This document shows positions 17,129 to 25,253 of a DNA stretch of 44,185 bases, piece after piece (the stretch's first letter is position 1; each line of letters begins with the position of its first letter). The notes beneath the pieces were generated by a model, which had not been told where the DNA came from, did not search any database, and saw nothing but the letters and a program-made list of their open reading frames with translations. This stretch comes from Actinomycetota bacterium (lineage in GTDB: Bacteria > Actinomycetota > Acidimicrobiia > Acidimicrobiales > Ilumatobacteraceae). The position numbers were made by a program, and so were the translations under genes. Location: positions 1 to 44,185 of the forward strand of contig JAPLAA010000022.1 of NCBI GenBank assembly GCA_026393475.1, in the 5' to 3' direction.

Positions 17129-17967
17129 CACTGGTTCCAGGCCCCTGCCTCGAAGTCCGCGACCTCGACCGCGAGCCAGGCGTGCTCGAACGCGGTCGGC
17201 ACGTCGGCGGCGACGATCCTGATCGTCCGAACCCCCACCCGCTCGACCGGCCGGAACCGCTCGATCCGATCGGCCTGCCGGTGCGAGAGCGTGTCGATCT
17301 CGATCGTCACCGGTACAGCGGTCACGATCGGAGCGACGGCGCTGCGGCCCCGCACGGCGCGCTCGGCCGCGTCGCGGATCATCGCGGTCGTCGTCGGCAG
17401 CGGCAGACACCGCGCGTTCTGACGACCCGTCGTCTCCTTCACCGCCACGGTCGTGATGCCGTCGACCGTGGCGCCGGCCTCGGCAACGAGGTACTGGTCG
17501 CCGGTCGCGAGCACGACCGGCACCCCGTGGTGACCGGCCACCGCCGCCGTGATCGCGGTCTCGCCGATGGGCAACCCGTTCAACCGGAACTCGCCGACGA
17601 CGCCACCGTGCCACGTGTGCGACAACATGCCGACGGTGCCCGCCATCGAGTGGTAGCCCACCAGCAACACGCAGTCGAACGAGTCGTCGAGACCCTCCAC
17701 CTGGCACATCACTCGCCCGGCAGCGGGGCCTCTGTGCGCGACCACCCCTGCGGGCAGCTCGTCGAACAGGACGTTGCGCATGCCGGCGTGGCCGTCGACC
17801 ACCACCACCTCGTCGGCACCGGCAGCCAGAGCACCGGTGGCCGCTGCGATCACGTCGGCTGTCATCCAGCGGCGCGCCTCGGCCCACGACGGGGTGTTCT
17901 GCGTGAGCTCCTGACCGTGCACCACACCGGTGATGCCCTCCATGTCGGCCGACAGGAAGACCCTCAC
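17128..17967 (-). CDS. DppA-like D-aminopeptidase (M55)
   Basis: 279 residues from GTG 17967 (GTGA overlap). The start is fixed by the family's N-terminal signature VFLSADMEGI, whose Asp and Glu bind zinc. Further metal or catalytic residues are visible in VVDGHAGM, VGYHSMAGT, HTWHGG and GEFRLNGLPIGE. The length fits Bacillus subtilis DppA (about 274). DppA forms a decameric self-compartmentalising cytoplasmic enzyme that removes N-terminal D-residues such as D-Ala from D-Ala-D-Ala and D-Ala-Gly-Gly. Related proteins are often encoded beside peptide transporters, as here. Its presence is the strongest single hint that the block handles D-amino-acid peptides, for example fragments of peptidoglycan. 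Confidence 0.92.
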   Translation of the reverse strand: MRVFLSADMEGITGVVHGQELTQNTPSWAEARRWMTADVIAAATGALAAGADEVVVVDGHAGMRNVLFDELPAGVVAHRGPAAGRVMCQVEGLDDSFDCVLLVGYHSMAGTVGMLSHTWHGGVVGEFRLNGLPIGETAITAAVAGHHGVPVVLATGDQYLVAEAGATVDGITTVAVKETTGRQNARCLPLPTTTAMIRDAAERAVRGRSAVAPIVTAVPVTIEIDTLSHRQADRIERFRPVERVGVRTIRIVAADVPTAFEHAWLAVEVADFEAGAWNQ

Positions 17968-19727
17968 GACGCGACCCCAGCGGTCGCCTCGGACGGCGAC
18001 GGCCGCTCGCCGCGGACCACACGGCCGGGCGTCTCGCCCGTCCACGTCCCGTCCTCGAAGGTGACGATGCCCGACTTCACGGTCCAACGGTAACCATCCG
18101 CCTCCTGCAGCAAGCGCGTCCCGCCGGCGGGCAGATCGGCGACCAGCCTCGGAGGCCGCAACTGCAGCGTCGAGAGGTCGAACGCCAGCACGTCGGCCAG
18201 ATACCCGGGCGCGACCACCCCACGGTCACGCCAGCCGACGTGTCGTGCCGGCCGTTGGGTCTGGTGGTGCACCACGTGTTCGAGCGGGAGGTGCTCGCCG
18301 CGTGAACGGTCACGGCACCAGTGCGCCACCGCGGTCGTGGGGAACGACGCGTCACAGATGAAGTTGCAGTGCGCACCTCCGTCGCTCAGTCCGAACACCA
18401 CGTTCGGCGCCGTCATCATCTCCCGCACCTCGTCGAGGTTCCCCGCTGCGTAGTTGTTCAACGGCATGTACAGGAGGTCGCGCCCACCGTTGGCGAGCAG
18501 GAGGTCGTACGCGAACGACGTCGCGTCCTGTCCGGCTCGCGCCGCCATCGCCGCGACCGAACGATCGGCCGTCGGCTCGTAGTCGGGCGGATCGCCGAGC
18601 GGGAACATCCGCTCGAAGCCGGTGAGCACGAAGCCGGCGAGTCCCGGCGGCACCCGCTGCGAGTGCTCGGCGAGGATCCGTTCGCGCATGGCCGGCTCGC
18701 CCAACGCAGCGACCCGCTCGCCGAGCGGCAACGACGCGATGCGGCGGTACGACGGTGTCGCGACGAACGGGTTGGTCGATCCCGACAACCCGAGCAGGAG
18801 CCCGATCGGGCGCGGGGCCACCTGCCCCTTCACGTCGAGGCCCTCGGCGCAGAGGCCGTCGATCACGTCGAGCATCGTGCGCCAGCGCGTCGACACCGCG
18901 TCGACCTGCTCCACCGTGAACGACATCGGTCGGCGCACCTCGCGAGCGATGCGGCGCAGCAGCGCGATCTCGCGCTCGGCGAGCTCGTCGTCCTCGGTGA
19001 GGTACAGGTCGCTGACGAGCTGCACGACCCCACGGCCCGACGCGGTGAGCGCCCCGGCGATACCGATCAGCTCCTCGGCCGAGGCCGTCATCGTGCCCAC
19101 GAACTCACCCGCACCGGTGCGGTGGATCGCCGTGCGCGACGTCGCGAACCCGAGCGCACCCGCATCGAGCGCCTCGCCGACGAGACGTCGCATCGCCGCG
19201 ACCTCGGCGGTGGTCGGCACCGCCGTGTGGTCGGCGCCGCGATCGCCCATCACGTAGGCGCGCAGGGCAGCGTGGGGAACGTGCGCACCGATGTCGACCG
19301 CGTGTGGCCGCCGATCGACGGCATCGAGGTACTCGGGGAAGCTCTCCCAGTCCCACGGCAGGCCCTCCGCGAGCGCTGTCCCGGGGATGTCCTCGACGCC
19401 CTCGAGCAACCCGATCAACCAGTCGTGCCGATCGGTGGCCGCCGGCGCGAACCCCACGCCGCAGTTGCCCATCGCGATCGACGTCACCCCGTTCACCGAC
19501 GACGGGGCCACCACCGGGTCCCACGTCACCTGGCCGTCGTAGTGCGTGTGGATGTCGACCCACCCGGGCGACACCACCAGCCCGGCGGCGTCGATCTCCC
19601 GACGGCCACGGCCGAGGTCGGTGCCGACCTCGACGATCAGGTCGCCTTCAACCGCCACATCACGGACCACACCGGGCGAGCCCGTGCCGTCCACCACCAG
19701 CCCGCCGCGAATCACCAGATCATGCAC
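17964..19727 (-). CDS. N-acyl-D-amino-acid deacylase-like amidohydrolase
   Basis: 587 residues from GTG 19727, chosen because HDLVIRGGLVVDGTG is the normal family N-terminus; a TTG at 19799 would add 24 atypical residues. Metal-dependent amidohydrolase features: DIHTHYDGQ near residue 60, GNCGVGFAP with the conserved Cys near 90, and SDGGAH near 450 carrying the catalytic Asp. The family hydrolyses N-acyl-D-amino acids. The regions where characterised D-aminoacylases carry two further histidines read VVQLVSDLY and PMSFTVEQVD here, so those ligands appear to be absent, as in a large uncharacterised subgroup. It overlaps the D-aminopeptidase gene by 4 bases, so a joint pathway is likely. N-acyl-D-amino acid is the best guess at substrate; dihydropyrimidine- or hydantoin-type substrates are not excluded. 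Confidence 0.85.
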   Translation of the reverse strand: MHDLVIRGGLVVDGTGSPGVVRDVAVEGDLIVEVGTDLGRGRREIDAAGLVVSPGWVDIHTHYDGQVTWDPVVAPSSVNGVTSIAMGNCGVGFAPAATDRHDWLIGLLEGVEDIPGTALAEGLPWDWESFPEYLDAVDRRPHAVDIGAHVPHAALRAYVMGDRGADHTAVPTTAEVAAMRRLVGEALDAGALGFATSRTAIHRTGAGEFVGTMTASAEELIGIAGALTASGRGVVQLVSDLYLTEDDELAEREIALLRRIAREVRRPMSFTVEQVDAVSTRWRTMLDVIDGLCAEGLDVKGQVAPRPIGLLLGLSGSTNPFVATPSYRRIASLPLGERVAALGEPAMRERILAEHSQRVPPGLAGFVLTGFERMFPLGDPPDYEPTADRSVAAMAARAGQDATSFAYDLLLANGGRDLLYMPLNNYAAGNLDEVREMMTAPNVVFGLSDGGAHCNFICDASFPTTAVAHWCRDRSRGEHLPLEHVVHHQTQRPARHVGWRDRGVVAPGYLADVLAFDLSTLQLRPPRLVADLPAGGTRLLQEADGYRWTVKSGIVTFEDGTWTGETPGRVVRGERPSPSEATAGVAS

Positions 19728-19850
19728 ACCACCAGCGTCGCGGTCGCCCCATCGGCCCCACGCACAATCCGTCCGCTCGCCCGCTGTGTGATCAGCCAAC
19801 GCCGAGCGCGACCCGCCGACCGCCGTCCACCATCTCGGCAGGGGCGCCGA

Positions 19851-20207
19851 TCAGTGCATCCGCATCTCCACGATCTCGCCGTCGGCCAACCGATAGGTCA
19901 CCAACGCCTCGAAGCGTTCCCCCGCCTCGTTCGAGATCTCCTCGTGATCGACCACCCAGTCACCGAGCACGATGCGGTCGAGGATCACCGCATGCCGACC
20001 GCTGATGGCGAACACCGGGATGTAGGCCGCATGCAGCTGTTCGGGGCCCTCGGCACGGACCGTCCCATCGGCGCTCATCAACCGGCACGTCGGGTGGAAG
20101 CAGGCGATGAAGCCGTCGAGGTCGTGCGCGTTGTACGCGGCGAGCTGCCGGTTGACGGGATGGTCGGGCGGCAGGGCCGCCAACGGGTCGGCGTCCGTGT
20201 TCCTCAT
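19851..20207 (-). CDS. SnoaL/NTF2-like protein
   Basis: 118 residues from ATG 20207, chosen because GGAGG lies 5-6 bases upstream and the codon overlaps the pucR stop as ATGA; an ATG at 20219 lacks such support. The pattern NRQLAAYNAHDLDGFIACFHPTCRL is the opening helix and first strand of SnoaL-like proteins. RAEGPEQLHAAY, DRIVLGDWVVDHEEI and EALVTYRLADGEIVEMRM complete the alpha+beta cone fold. Such proteins are small cyclases, isomerases, dehydratases or simple binding proteins. The coupling to the regulator gene suggests a ligand-related or accessory role in the same pathway. Confidence 0.85.
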   Translation of the reverse strand: MRNTDADPLAALPPDHPVNRQLAAYNAHDLDGFIACFHPTCRLMSADGTVRAEGPEQLHAAYIPVFAISGRHAVILDRIVLGDWVVDHEEISNEAGERFEALVTYRLADGEIVEMRMH

Positions 20208-21817
20208 CGCAACCTCCATTGGAGCTCGAGCACGAACCGCTCGACCGGGTCGGTGAGATCGACACCGAGCAGGTCGACGATGCGCTTCAAGCGGTAGCGG
20301 AGCGTGTTCGGGTGCACCGACAACGCGGCGGCCGCCGACGACACGTCCCCGAACGAGTCGAGATAGGCGCCGAGCGTCGCCAGATGGTCGGTGTGCTGCT
20401 CGGCGTCGTGGCGAGCCAGCACCTCGAGATGGGGCGTGCGACAGCGCGCGTCGTCGACGAGCACGTCGCGCACGCGGCGCATCACGACGCTGCTGCGCAC
20501 CTCGTCGATCGAACGCACCGTCGCCTCGGTGGGGCCTGCGGCGAGCACGGCACCCAACGCCTGCTCCGCCTCCCACCGCGAGGCGACCACACTCGACCCA
20601 CCGACGTCGTCGATCACCGAACCGACGCCGGCGCACACCGTCACCTTCAACGCATGCGAGGCACGCTGCGCCACGTCCATCACCAGTTCGCGCTGGCGAC
20701 GCGACCCCGATCCCGCGGGCGCTGTCTCGGGCAGGATCACGAGCACGACGTCGCCGATCGACACGGCCGCACTTCGGGCGTCGAACATCTCCGCCTGATA
20801 GGTGACGAGGTCGAGCAGTCGGCGCTGCCGCACCACCGCAGCCGCGACATCACCACCGAGGTCACGGATGCCGAACGCCACCACCATCGCCCGCGAACCG
20901 GCGAGCACGTCGTGGCCGTCCCCCCTGCGTCCGTCGAGCGCCGCTCGCACCGCATCGGATCTGCGCCGTCGCTCGACGTCGTCGGCCGCCTGGTGGTGCA
21001 GGAGGTGCAACGCGGCGACGGGCGTGCTGTCGCGCAGCGCCCGCTCCGCCGCGGCATCGAAGGAACGATCACCCTCGACCACCCAGATCGTGCCGATCAC
21101 CTCGCCACCGGCCCGCACCGACGCGCCCATGCGCGGCCGCACCCGACCGTCGTCGCCGCCGGGCAGACGGACCACGTCGGTGTTCGCCCACATGCGTCGG
21201 TAGGTCGCCACGATGTCGTCGCGCTCCATCACGTAGCCCGGCACGCTTCGCCCGAGGATCGAGTCGCGCCGCACGGCATCGATCGGTTGGTCGAGGTTCG
21301 AATAGGCCACCACTCGCAGCTGGCGGTCCTCGATCGTCGTCGCCCCGCCGACAGCTCCCGCGATCGCGTTCGCCAGCGCGAACAGGTCGGCCGGCGCGTG
21401 GTCGACGTCGTGACCGGCGACCCCGGCGGCGCTGACGACGGTGCGCAGGAGCGTGAAGACCTGACCCCAGTCGGCCGACGGTGGCGCGGTCACCACCGCC
21501 ACGCCATGCGCCCCGGCGAGCGAGGTCACCACCGGCTCGTGCGCCGGGCCGGCCTTCAGGACGACCGCCGCCGCACGCGCCGCCGCCGCACGGGCCATGC
21601 ACTCAGCGGTCTCGACGCCCGCCGGGTCGGCACCGACGAGCAGCACGACGTCGCCCTGGCCCACCGCGACCTCGTCTCGCGAGCCGGCGATCAACACCCG
21701 GCGCACCTCCACGTCGGTGCCGAGCGGCGATGCGAGCAGCTCGAGGACCACCGGCGACAGGCGACCGAGCAGCGCGCCGAGCGTCAACACACCATCGGGG
21801 GTGTCCGGCGCGCGCAT
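20204..21817 (-). CDS. PucR-family transcriptional regulator
   Basis: 537 residues from ATG 21817; a GTG at 21838 is less likely because a TACCGT box ends 6 bases before the ATG. An N-terminal PucR-type domain (LTLGALLGRLSPVVLELLAS, residues about 10-130) is followed by a GGDEF-like/PucR central region. A C-terminal HTH_30 helix-turn-helix ends the protein (DVSSAAAALSVHPNTLRYR, then LKRIVDLLGVDL). PucR proteins are activators or repressors that sense pathway metabolites: purine catabolites in Bacillus, various amino acids and amines in actinobacteria. It is the first gene of the long block and divergent from a serine hydrolase gene. It is the natural candidate regulator of both; 11-bp direct repeats between them may be its site. 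Confidence 0.9.
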   Translation of the reverse strand: MRAPDTPDGVLTLGALLGRLSPVVLELLASPLGTDVEVRRVLIAGSRDEVAVGQGDVVLLVGADPAGVETAECMARAAAARAAAVVLKAGPAHEPVVTSLAGAHGVAVVTAPPSADWGQVFTLLRTVVSAAGVAGHDVDHAPADLFALANAIAGAVGGATTIEDRQLRVVAYSNLDQPIDAVRRDSILGRSVPGYVMERDDIVATYRRMWANTDVVRLPGGDDGRVRPRMGASVRAGGEVIGTIWVVEGDRSFDAAAERALRDSTPVAALHLLHHQAADDVERRRRSDAVRAALDGRRGDGHDVLAGSRAMVVAFGIRDLGGDVAAAVVRQRRLLDLVTYQAEMFDARSAAVSIGDVVLVILPETAPAGSGSRRQRELVMDVAQRASHALKVTVCAGVGSVIDDVGGSSVVASRWEAEQALGAVLAAGPTEATVRSIDEVRSSVVMRRVRDVLVDDARCRTPHLEVLARHDAEQHTDHLATLGAYLDSFGDVSSAAAALSVHPNTLRYRLKRIVDLLGVDLTDPVERFVLELQWRLR

Positions 21818-21823
21818 GGCCGA

Positions 21824-21829
21824 ACGGTA
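21824..21829 (-). promoter_or_regulatory. Extended -10 box for a leaderless pucR transcript
   Basis: TACCGT on the minus strand ends 6 bases before ATG 21817, the spacing expected when transcription starts at the A of ATG. The same arrangement occurs at 24316-24321 and 39584-39589. Confidence 0.55.
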
Positions 21830-21867
21830 GCGCGACACCCCGCTCCCGTCTCCTGGAAGCCGACCGC

Positions 21868-21895
21868 GCCCTGAAGCCGCCCTGAAGCCGCCCTG
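21868..21895. repeat. 11-bp direct repeats in divergent promoter region
   Basis: GCCCTGAAGCC occurs at 21868-21878 and 21879-21889, and GCCCTG begins a third unit at 21890-21895. One-helical-turn spacing in the pucR/serine hydrolase divergent region makes this a candidate operator (inference). Confidence 0.45.
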
Positions 21896-21918
21896 GTGAC
21901 GAGCCGGCCGGCGACGCG

Positions 21919-21924
21919 TACGGT
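21919..21924 (+). promoter_or_regulatory. -10 box (TACGGT) for S12 hydrolase
   Basis: TACGGT ends 8 bases before ATG 21933, in keeping with a very short or absent leader. No clear -35 element was seen. Confidence 0.4.
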
Positions 21925-21932
21925 GTGGTCAC

Positions 21933-22997
21933 ATGGACGACCTGCAGCGGTTGCTCGACGACTTCATCGCCGCCCACCCACCCCTCGCGCCCGGGGTCGA
22001 CGGCATGCCGGGCGTGGTGATGCACGTCGATGCGCCCCGCGCCGGCGTCCGGTGGACGGGTGCCGCGGGTGTGATCGAACGCGGCGGCGCCCCGCTCACG
22101 CCGGACGCGTGCTTCCGCACGGCCAGCGTGACGAAGACGTACGTCGCCACCGCCGTCATGCGCCTGGTGGAACAGGGACGGCTCCACCTCACCGACCCGC
22201 TGCTCGACCACCTCCCCGTCGACACCGCCGACCTCGTCCGCCGATCGGTCGCCCATTCCCCGGCGATCACGGTCGAACAGGTGCTGCGACACACGAGCGG
22301 CATCTACGACTTCGGGACCGACCCGACGTACCGACGCACGATCGGGCGAGAGCCACACAAGGTGTGGAGCGCCGCCGACCTCATCGGCATCGCGCTCGAA
22401 CACGACCACCCGCACGACCCGTCCGGCGTCACGTTCCACTACAGCGACACGGGGTACGTCCTGCTCGCGCTGATGCTCGAACGCGCCACCGGCACGGGCT
22501 TCGCCTCGGCGCTTCGGGCCCTCGTCGGCCTCGATGTCCTCGGTCTCCCGTTCACGTGGCTGGAGGGGAAGGAGCCGGTGCCGGCCGACGCGCCACCTCG
22601 CGCCCACCAGTACCTCGGCGCCGACGACACCTTCCACTTCGACCCGTCGTTCGACGGCTACGGCGGCGGCGGACTGGTGTCCACCGCCGGCGAGCTCGCC
22701 CGGTTCCTCCGAGCGCTCGTCGACGGCGAGGTCCTCGGCCGGGCCGAGACCGCAGCCCTGCTCGACACCACCACCCCGACCGACCTCGGCGAGCTCGGTC
22801 AGCGTTGCGGGCTGGGCATCTTCGCGTCGACCGTCGAGGGCATCGAGCGGATCGGTCACGAGGGCTTCTGGGGCATCTGGATGTACCACTTCCCCGCGCA
22901 CGACATCACGATCGCCGGCGCGCACACCGGCCTCCCCTACGACGGCACCGCCAAGCGCGCCCTGCTGCACGGCCCGATCCGGCTCCTCAGCGCCTGA
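21933..22997 (+). CDS. S12-family serine hydrolase (beta-lactamase/D-aminopeptidase-like)
   Basis: 354 residues, no signal peptide, so probably cytoplasmic. The serine beta-lactamase-like triad is visible: SVTK near residue 65 (nucleophile Ser and Lys), HYSDTGY near 170 in the YxN position (Asp instead of Asn, common in esterase/D-aminopeptidase members), and HEGFWG near 309 in place of the KTG/HTG box. VEQVLRHTSGIYDF is the typical family segment. Members include DD-carboxypeptidases, D-aminopeptidases, D-amino-acid amidases and esterases. It is divergent from pucR and shares its control region. The D-aminopeptidase option fits the neighbourhood, but sequence alone does not exclude an esterase. 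Confidence 0.88.
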   Translation: MDDLQRLLDDFIAAHPPLAPGVDGMPGVVMHVDAPRAGVRWTGAAGVIERGGAPLTPDACFRTASVTKTYVATAVMRLVEQGRLHLTDPLLDHLPVDTADLVRRSVAHSPAITVEQVLRHTSGIYDFGTDPTYRRTIGREPHKVWSAADLIGIALEHDHPHDPSGVTFHYSDTGYVLLALMLERATGTGFASALRALVGLDVLGLPFTWLEGKEPVPADAPPRAHQYLGADDTFHFDPSFDGYGGGGLVSTAGELARFLRALVDGEVLGRAETAALLDTTTPTDLGELGQRCGLGIFASTVEGIERIGHEGFWGIWMYHFPAHDITIAGAHTGLPYDGTAKRALLHGPIRLLSA

Positions 22998-24309
22998 CCA
23001 GCATGCGGAGTGCGGCCAGCAGGTGGTCGCACGGCTCATCGAGCGGCGGGAACACCACCACGTAGTCGCGGCCGTCGAGCGGGGCGAGCATCACCCGGTG
23101 GTCGACGGCCGACAGCGCCAGCCGATCGGTGCGCACGGCGTGATCGGTGCCGGGCGCGTAGGTGATCGTGCACCCGAGGCCACCGGCGTCGTGATCGATC
23201 TCCACCTCGGTGACGCTCGCTGCGTACGTGCCCACGTACCGATCCGCGTCGAGCACGACGCCCGGGTCGGCGACCGCTCCCAACGGTGCCGTCCGGCCCA
23301 GCGCCGCTGCCGCCATCGCCCGGAACGCGTGGCGGTGGAAGGTCTGCGGCACCCCACCCGTCGAGACCACGACCAGCACGGCGTCGTCCTCCGGCAGGAT
23401 CCGCAGGTACGCGGACTGGCCGTTCACCCCACCGTCGTGGAACACCACCGGTGTGCCCCACCGATCGTCGTCGACGAAGATGCCGAGGCCCATCGTCGCC
23501 GCGTTGTTCGGATCCGCAACGACGATCTGGGGTGCGCGCATCGCGCGCAGCGCCGCACGGTGGTGCGGGTCGCCGCAGTGACCGAGATGCCACTCGCCGA
23601 ACCCGAGCAGATCGTCGACGTCGGCCCAGGTGCGCGCACCCGCCGGCGCGAGGCACGCCGGCCCGATGACCGTGGTGACCGCCGCGTTCGAGCCGTCCCC
23701 CGAGCGCAGATGGCCCACCGCCGATGACGCATGCCGTGGGTGGGTGGGGTCGGTGGTGAACCGCGCTCCGGACGGGAGTGCCACCCGGTGCTGCAGCACC
23801 TCCTCGAACGTGGCCCGCTCGACCCGCTCCAACAGCCGGCCGAGCACGGCGTATCCGGCGTTGTTGTACGAGAACCGGCTGCCCGGCGTCGACAGCTGCG
23901 CCAACCCGCCCAGCCCGCCGACGAAGCGTTCGATCGCATCGTCGCCCTCGCCGACGTCGATCCAGATGTCGCCGTCGAACCCGGAGGTGTGCGTGAGCAG
24001 GTGCCGAACGGTGATCGCCTCCGTTGCGGCGCGGTCGGCAACCTCGAACTCCGGCACCCGGCGGCGGATCGGTTCGTCGAGACCGACCCGTCCTTCGGCC
24101 ACCAGCAGCGCGACGGCCGATGCCGTCATCGCCTTGGTGACCGACCCGGCCAGGAACGCGGTGTCCGGACGGACCGATGCACCCGTGCCGAGGTCGGTCG
24201 TGCCGTGCACCATCACCGTCCGGTGGCCCCGTCGGCTCACACCGATGGCCGCGCCGACGATGCCGTGTGCCGAGGCGAGCTCGTCGAGCCGGACGCCGTC
24301 GAGATCCAT
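22987..24309 (-). CDS. S12-family serine hydrolase with C-terminal extension
   Basis: 440 residues from ATG 24309, supported by a TACGGT box 6 bases upstream. The active-site motifs are SVTK near residue 57, YNNAGY near 148 (canonical YxN) and HDGGVNG near 291. VRHLLTHTSGFDGDIW is the family's conserved region. The C-terminal 90 residues (DADRYVGTYAASVTEVEI onward) form the beta-barrel-like lipocalin domain often attached to S12 peptidases. No signal peptide was seen, so it is probably cytoplasmic. It differs clearly from the neighbouring S12 gene and does not look like a recent duplicate. The two genes converge and overlap by 11 bases at their stops. Confidence 0.88.
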   Translation of the reverse strand: MDLDGVRLDELASAHGIVGAAIGVSRRGHRTVMVHGTTDLGTGASVRPDTAFLAGSVTKAMTASAVALLVAEGRVGLDEPIRRRVPEFEVADRAATEAITVRHLLTHTSGFDGDIWIDVGEGDDAIERFVGGLGGLAQLSTPGSRFSYNNAGYAVLGRLLERVERATFEEVLQHRVALPSGARFTTDPTHPRHASSAVGHLRSGDGSNAAVTTVIGPACLAPAGARTWADVDDLLGFGEWHLGHCGDPHHRAALRAMRAPQIVVADPNNAATMGLGIFVDDDRWGTPVVFHDGGVNGQSAYLRILPEDDAVLVVVSTGGVPQTFHRHAFRAMAAAALGRTAPLGAVADPGVVLDADRYVGTYAASVTEVEIDHDAGGLGCTITYAPGTDHAVRTDRLALSAVDHRVMLAPLDGRDYVVVFPPLDEPCDHLLAALRMLVRR

Positions 24310-24315
24310 CTCCCG

Positions 24316-24321
24316 ACCGTA
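24316..24321 (-). promoter_or_regulatory. -10 box (TACGGT) for a leaderless S12 hydrolase transcript
   Basis: TACGGT on the minus strand, exactly 6 bases before ATG 24309, matches the leaderless pattern seen at pucR and at the sugar isomerase-like gene. Confidence 0.5.
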
Positions 24322-24398
24322 GACACGCCGTCGTTGGCCGAACGCGCGGGCGTGCCGATCGGCCGCGGTGCGAATCGCGCTTGCCGGTTCCTTGATTT

Positions 24399-24415
24399 CC
24401 GGAGTCGTTCTCCGG
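24399..24415. promoter_or_regulatory. Inverted repeat upstream of lipoprotein gene
   Basis: CCGGAG (24399-24404) and CTCCGG (24410-24415) flank TCGTT, about 65 bases upstream of the plus-strand lipoprotein start. It could be an operator or a leader hairpin; nothing distinguishes the two. Confidence 0.3.
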
Positions 24416-24478
24416 ACCGTCGGGGAGGACGCGTCGGACGACACCGACGATGCACGACACGCACGTCAGGAGAACTCG

Positions 24479-25204
24479 ATGCGCACCCGCCACCACACCC
24501 TGTCCACGTCGGCGCTGCCGGCCCTCGGCCTCGCACTCACGATGGCGCTCCTCGCCGGCTGCGGTGGCGGAGGCGACGTCGATGCGACGTCTGCCCGGTC
24601 ACCCGAGGCCTCGACCCTCGAGGTGTCCATCGAGGACGCCGAGACGGGCGACGCACCGATCGCGACCGAAGCGCCGATGGCCACCGAGGCACCCGTCGCT
24701 GCGTCGACCACCGTGGTCGAGGTGAACATCCTCACCGACTTCGGCGACGTCTGCCGCGGCGTGAAGCTCCCTGGCGCCACCCCCTACGACCCGGCCCGAC
24801 CCGGCATCCACCCGATCGAGACAACGGCCGGCGAATCGCCCGAGTACGGCGTCGGCGGCGTGGGCCTGCCCACCCAGTGGGACCCGGTGATCGGCGAGGA
24901 ACACACGGTCGAACTCGTGGTCTGCATGGACCGGACGTCGACCACCCTGCGCGACACCTGCACCGGGTACCTCGACGACGCCGGCGCCGACACCGGCAAC
25001 GCCGTCGAGCTGTACGACGCCACCTACACGGTGCGCCTTGTCGCCGCGGTCACGGGCGAGGAGATCGCCCGCACCGATCTCGCCGCGACCGAGGACACCT
25101 GCCCGTCGTTCTTCTACTTCGACGCCGAAGGATCGGTCGATCAGTCCTTCGCCGAGCCGACCGACGCGATGACCGCCTGGCTCGCCCCCTTCGTCGAGAC
25201 CTGA
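24479..25204 (+). CDS. Lipoprotein of unknown function
   Basis: 241 residues from ATG 24479, preceded by AGGAG at 24468-24472. The signal peptide has a basic n-region (RTRHH) and ends in the lipobox LLAGC (Cys28) followed by a Gly run. A short repeat-built tether (APIATEAPMATEAPVA) comes before the folded part (VEVNILTDFGDVCRGVKLPG onward). Cys residues in DVCRG, VVCMD, DTCTG and DTCPS could form two disulfides. The end, DAMTAWLAPFVE, reads as a terminal helix. The family is not recognised and no catalytic motif was seen. It is separated from the operons on either side and has its own ribosome-binding site. Confidence 0.78.
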   Translation: MRTRHHTLSTSALPALGLALTMALLAGCGGGGDVDATSARSPEASTLEVSIEDAETGDAPIATEAPMATEAPVAASTTVVEVNILTDFGDVCRGVKLPGATPYDPARPGIHPIETTAGESPEYGVGGVGLPTQWDPVIGEEHTVELVVCMDRTSTTLRDTCTGYLDDAGADTGNAVELYDATYTVRLVAAVTGEEIARTDLAATEDTCPSFFYFDAEGSVDQSFAEPTDAMTAWLAPFVET

Positions 25205-25253
25205 TCCGCGACATCCGCACACCGACCGCGCCCGGTCTTCGACGGGCAGCCGC

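Noticed and set aside
19728-19799. TTG start for the deacylase-like gene
   Set aside because: The added 24 residues are atypical; GTG 19727 gives the standard family N-terminus.
21933-24309. Recent duplication of the two S12 hydrolases
   Set aside because: Their active-site motifs, lengths and C-termini differ strongly; they look like distant members brought together.
24368-24478. Upstream in-frame extension of the 241-residue lipoprotein
   Set aside because: The extension lacks a ribosome-binding site and would bury the signal peptide; ATG 24479 has AGGAG at the right distance.
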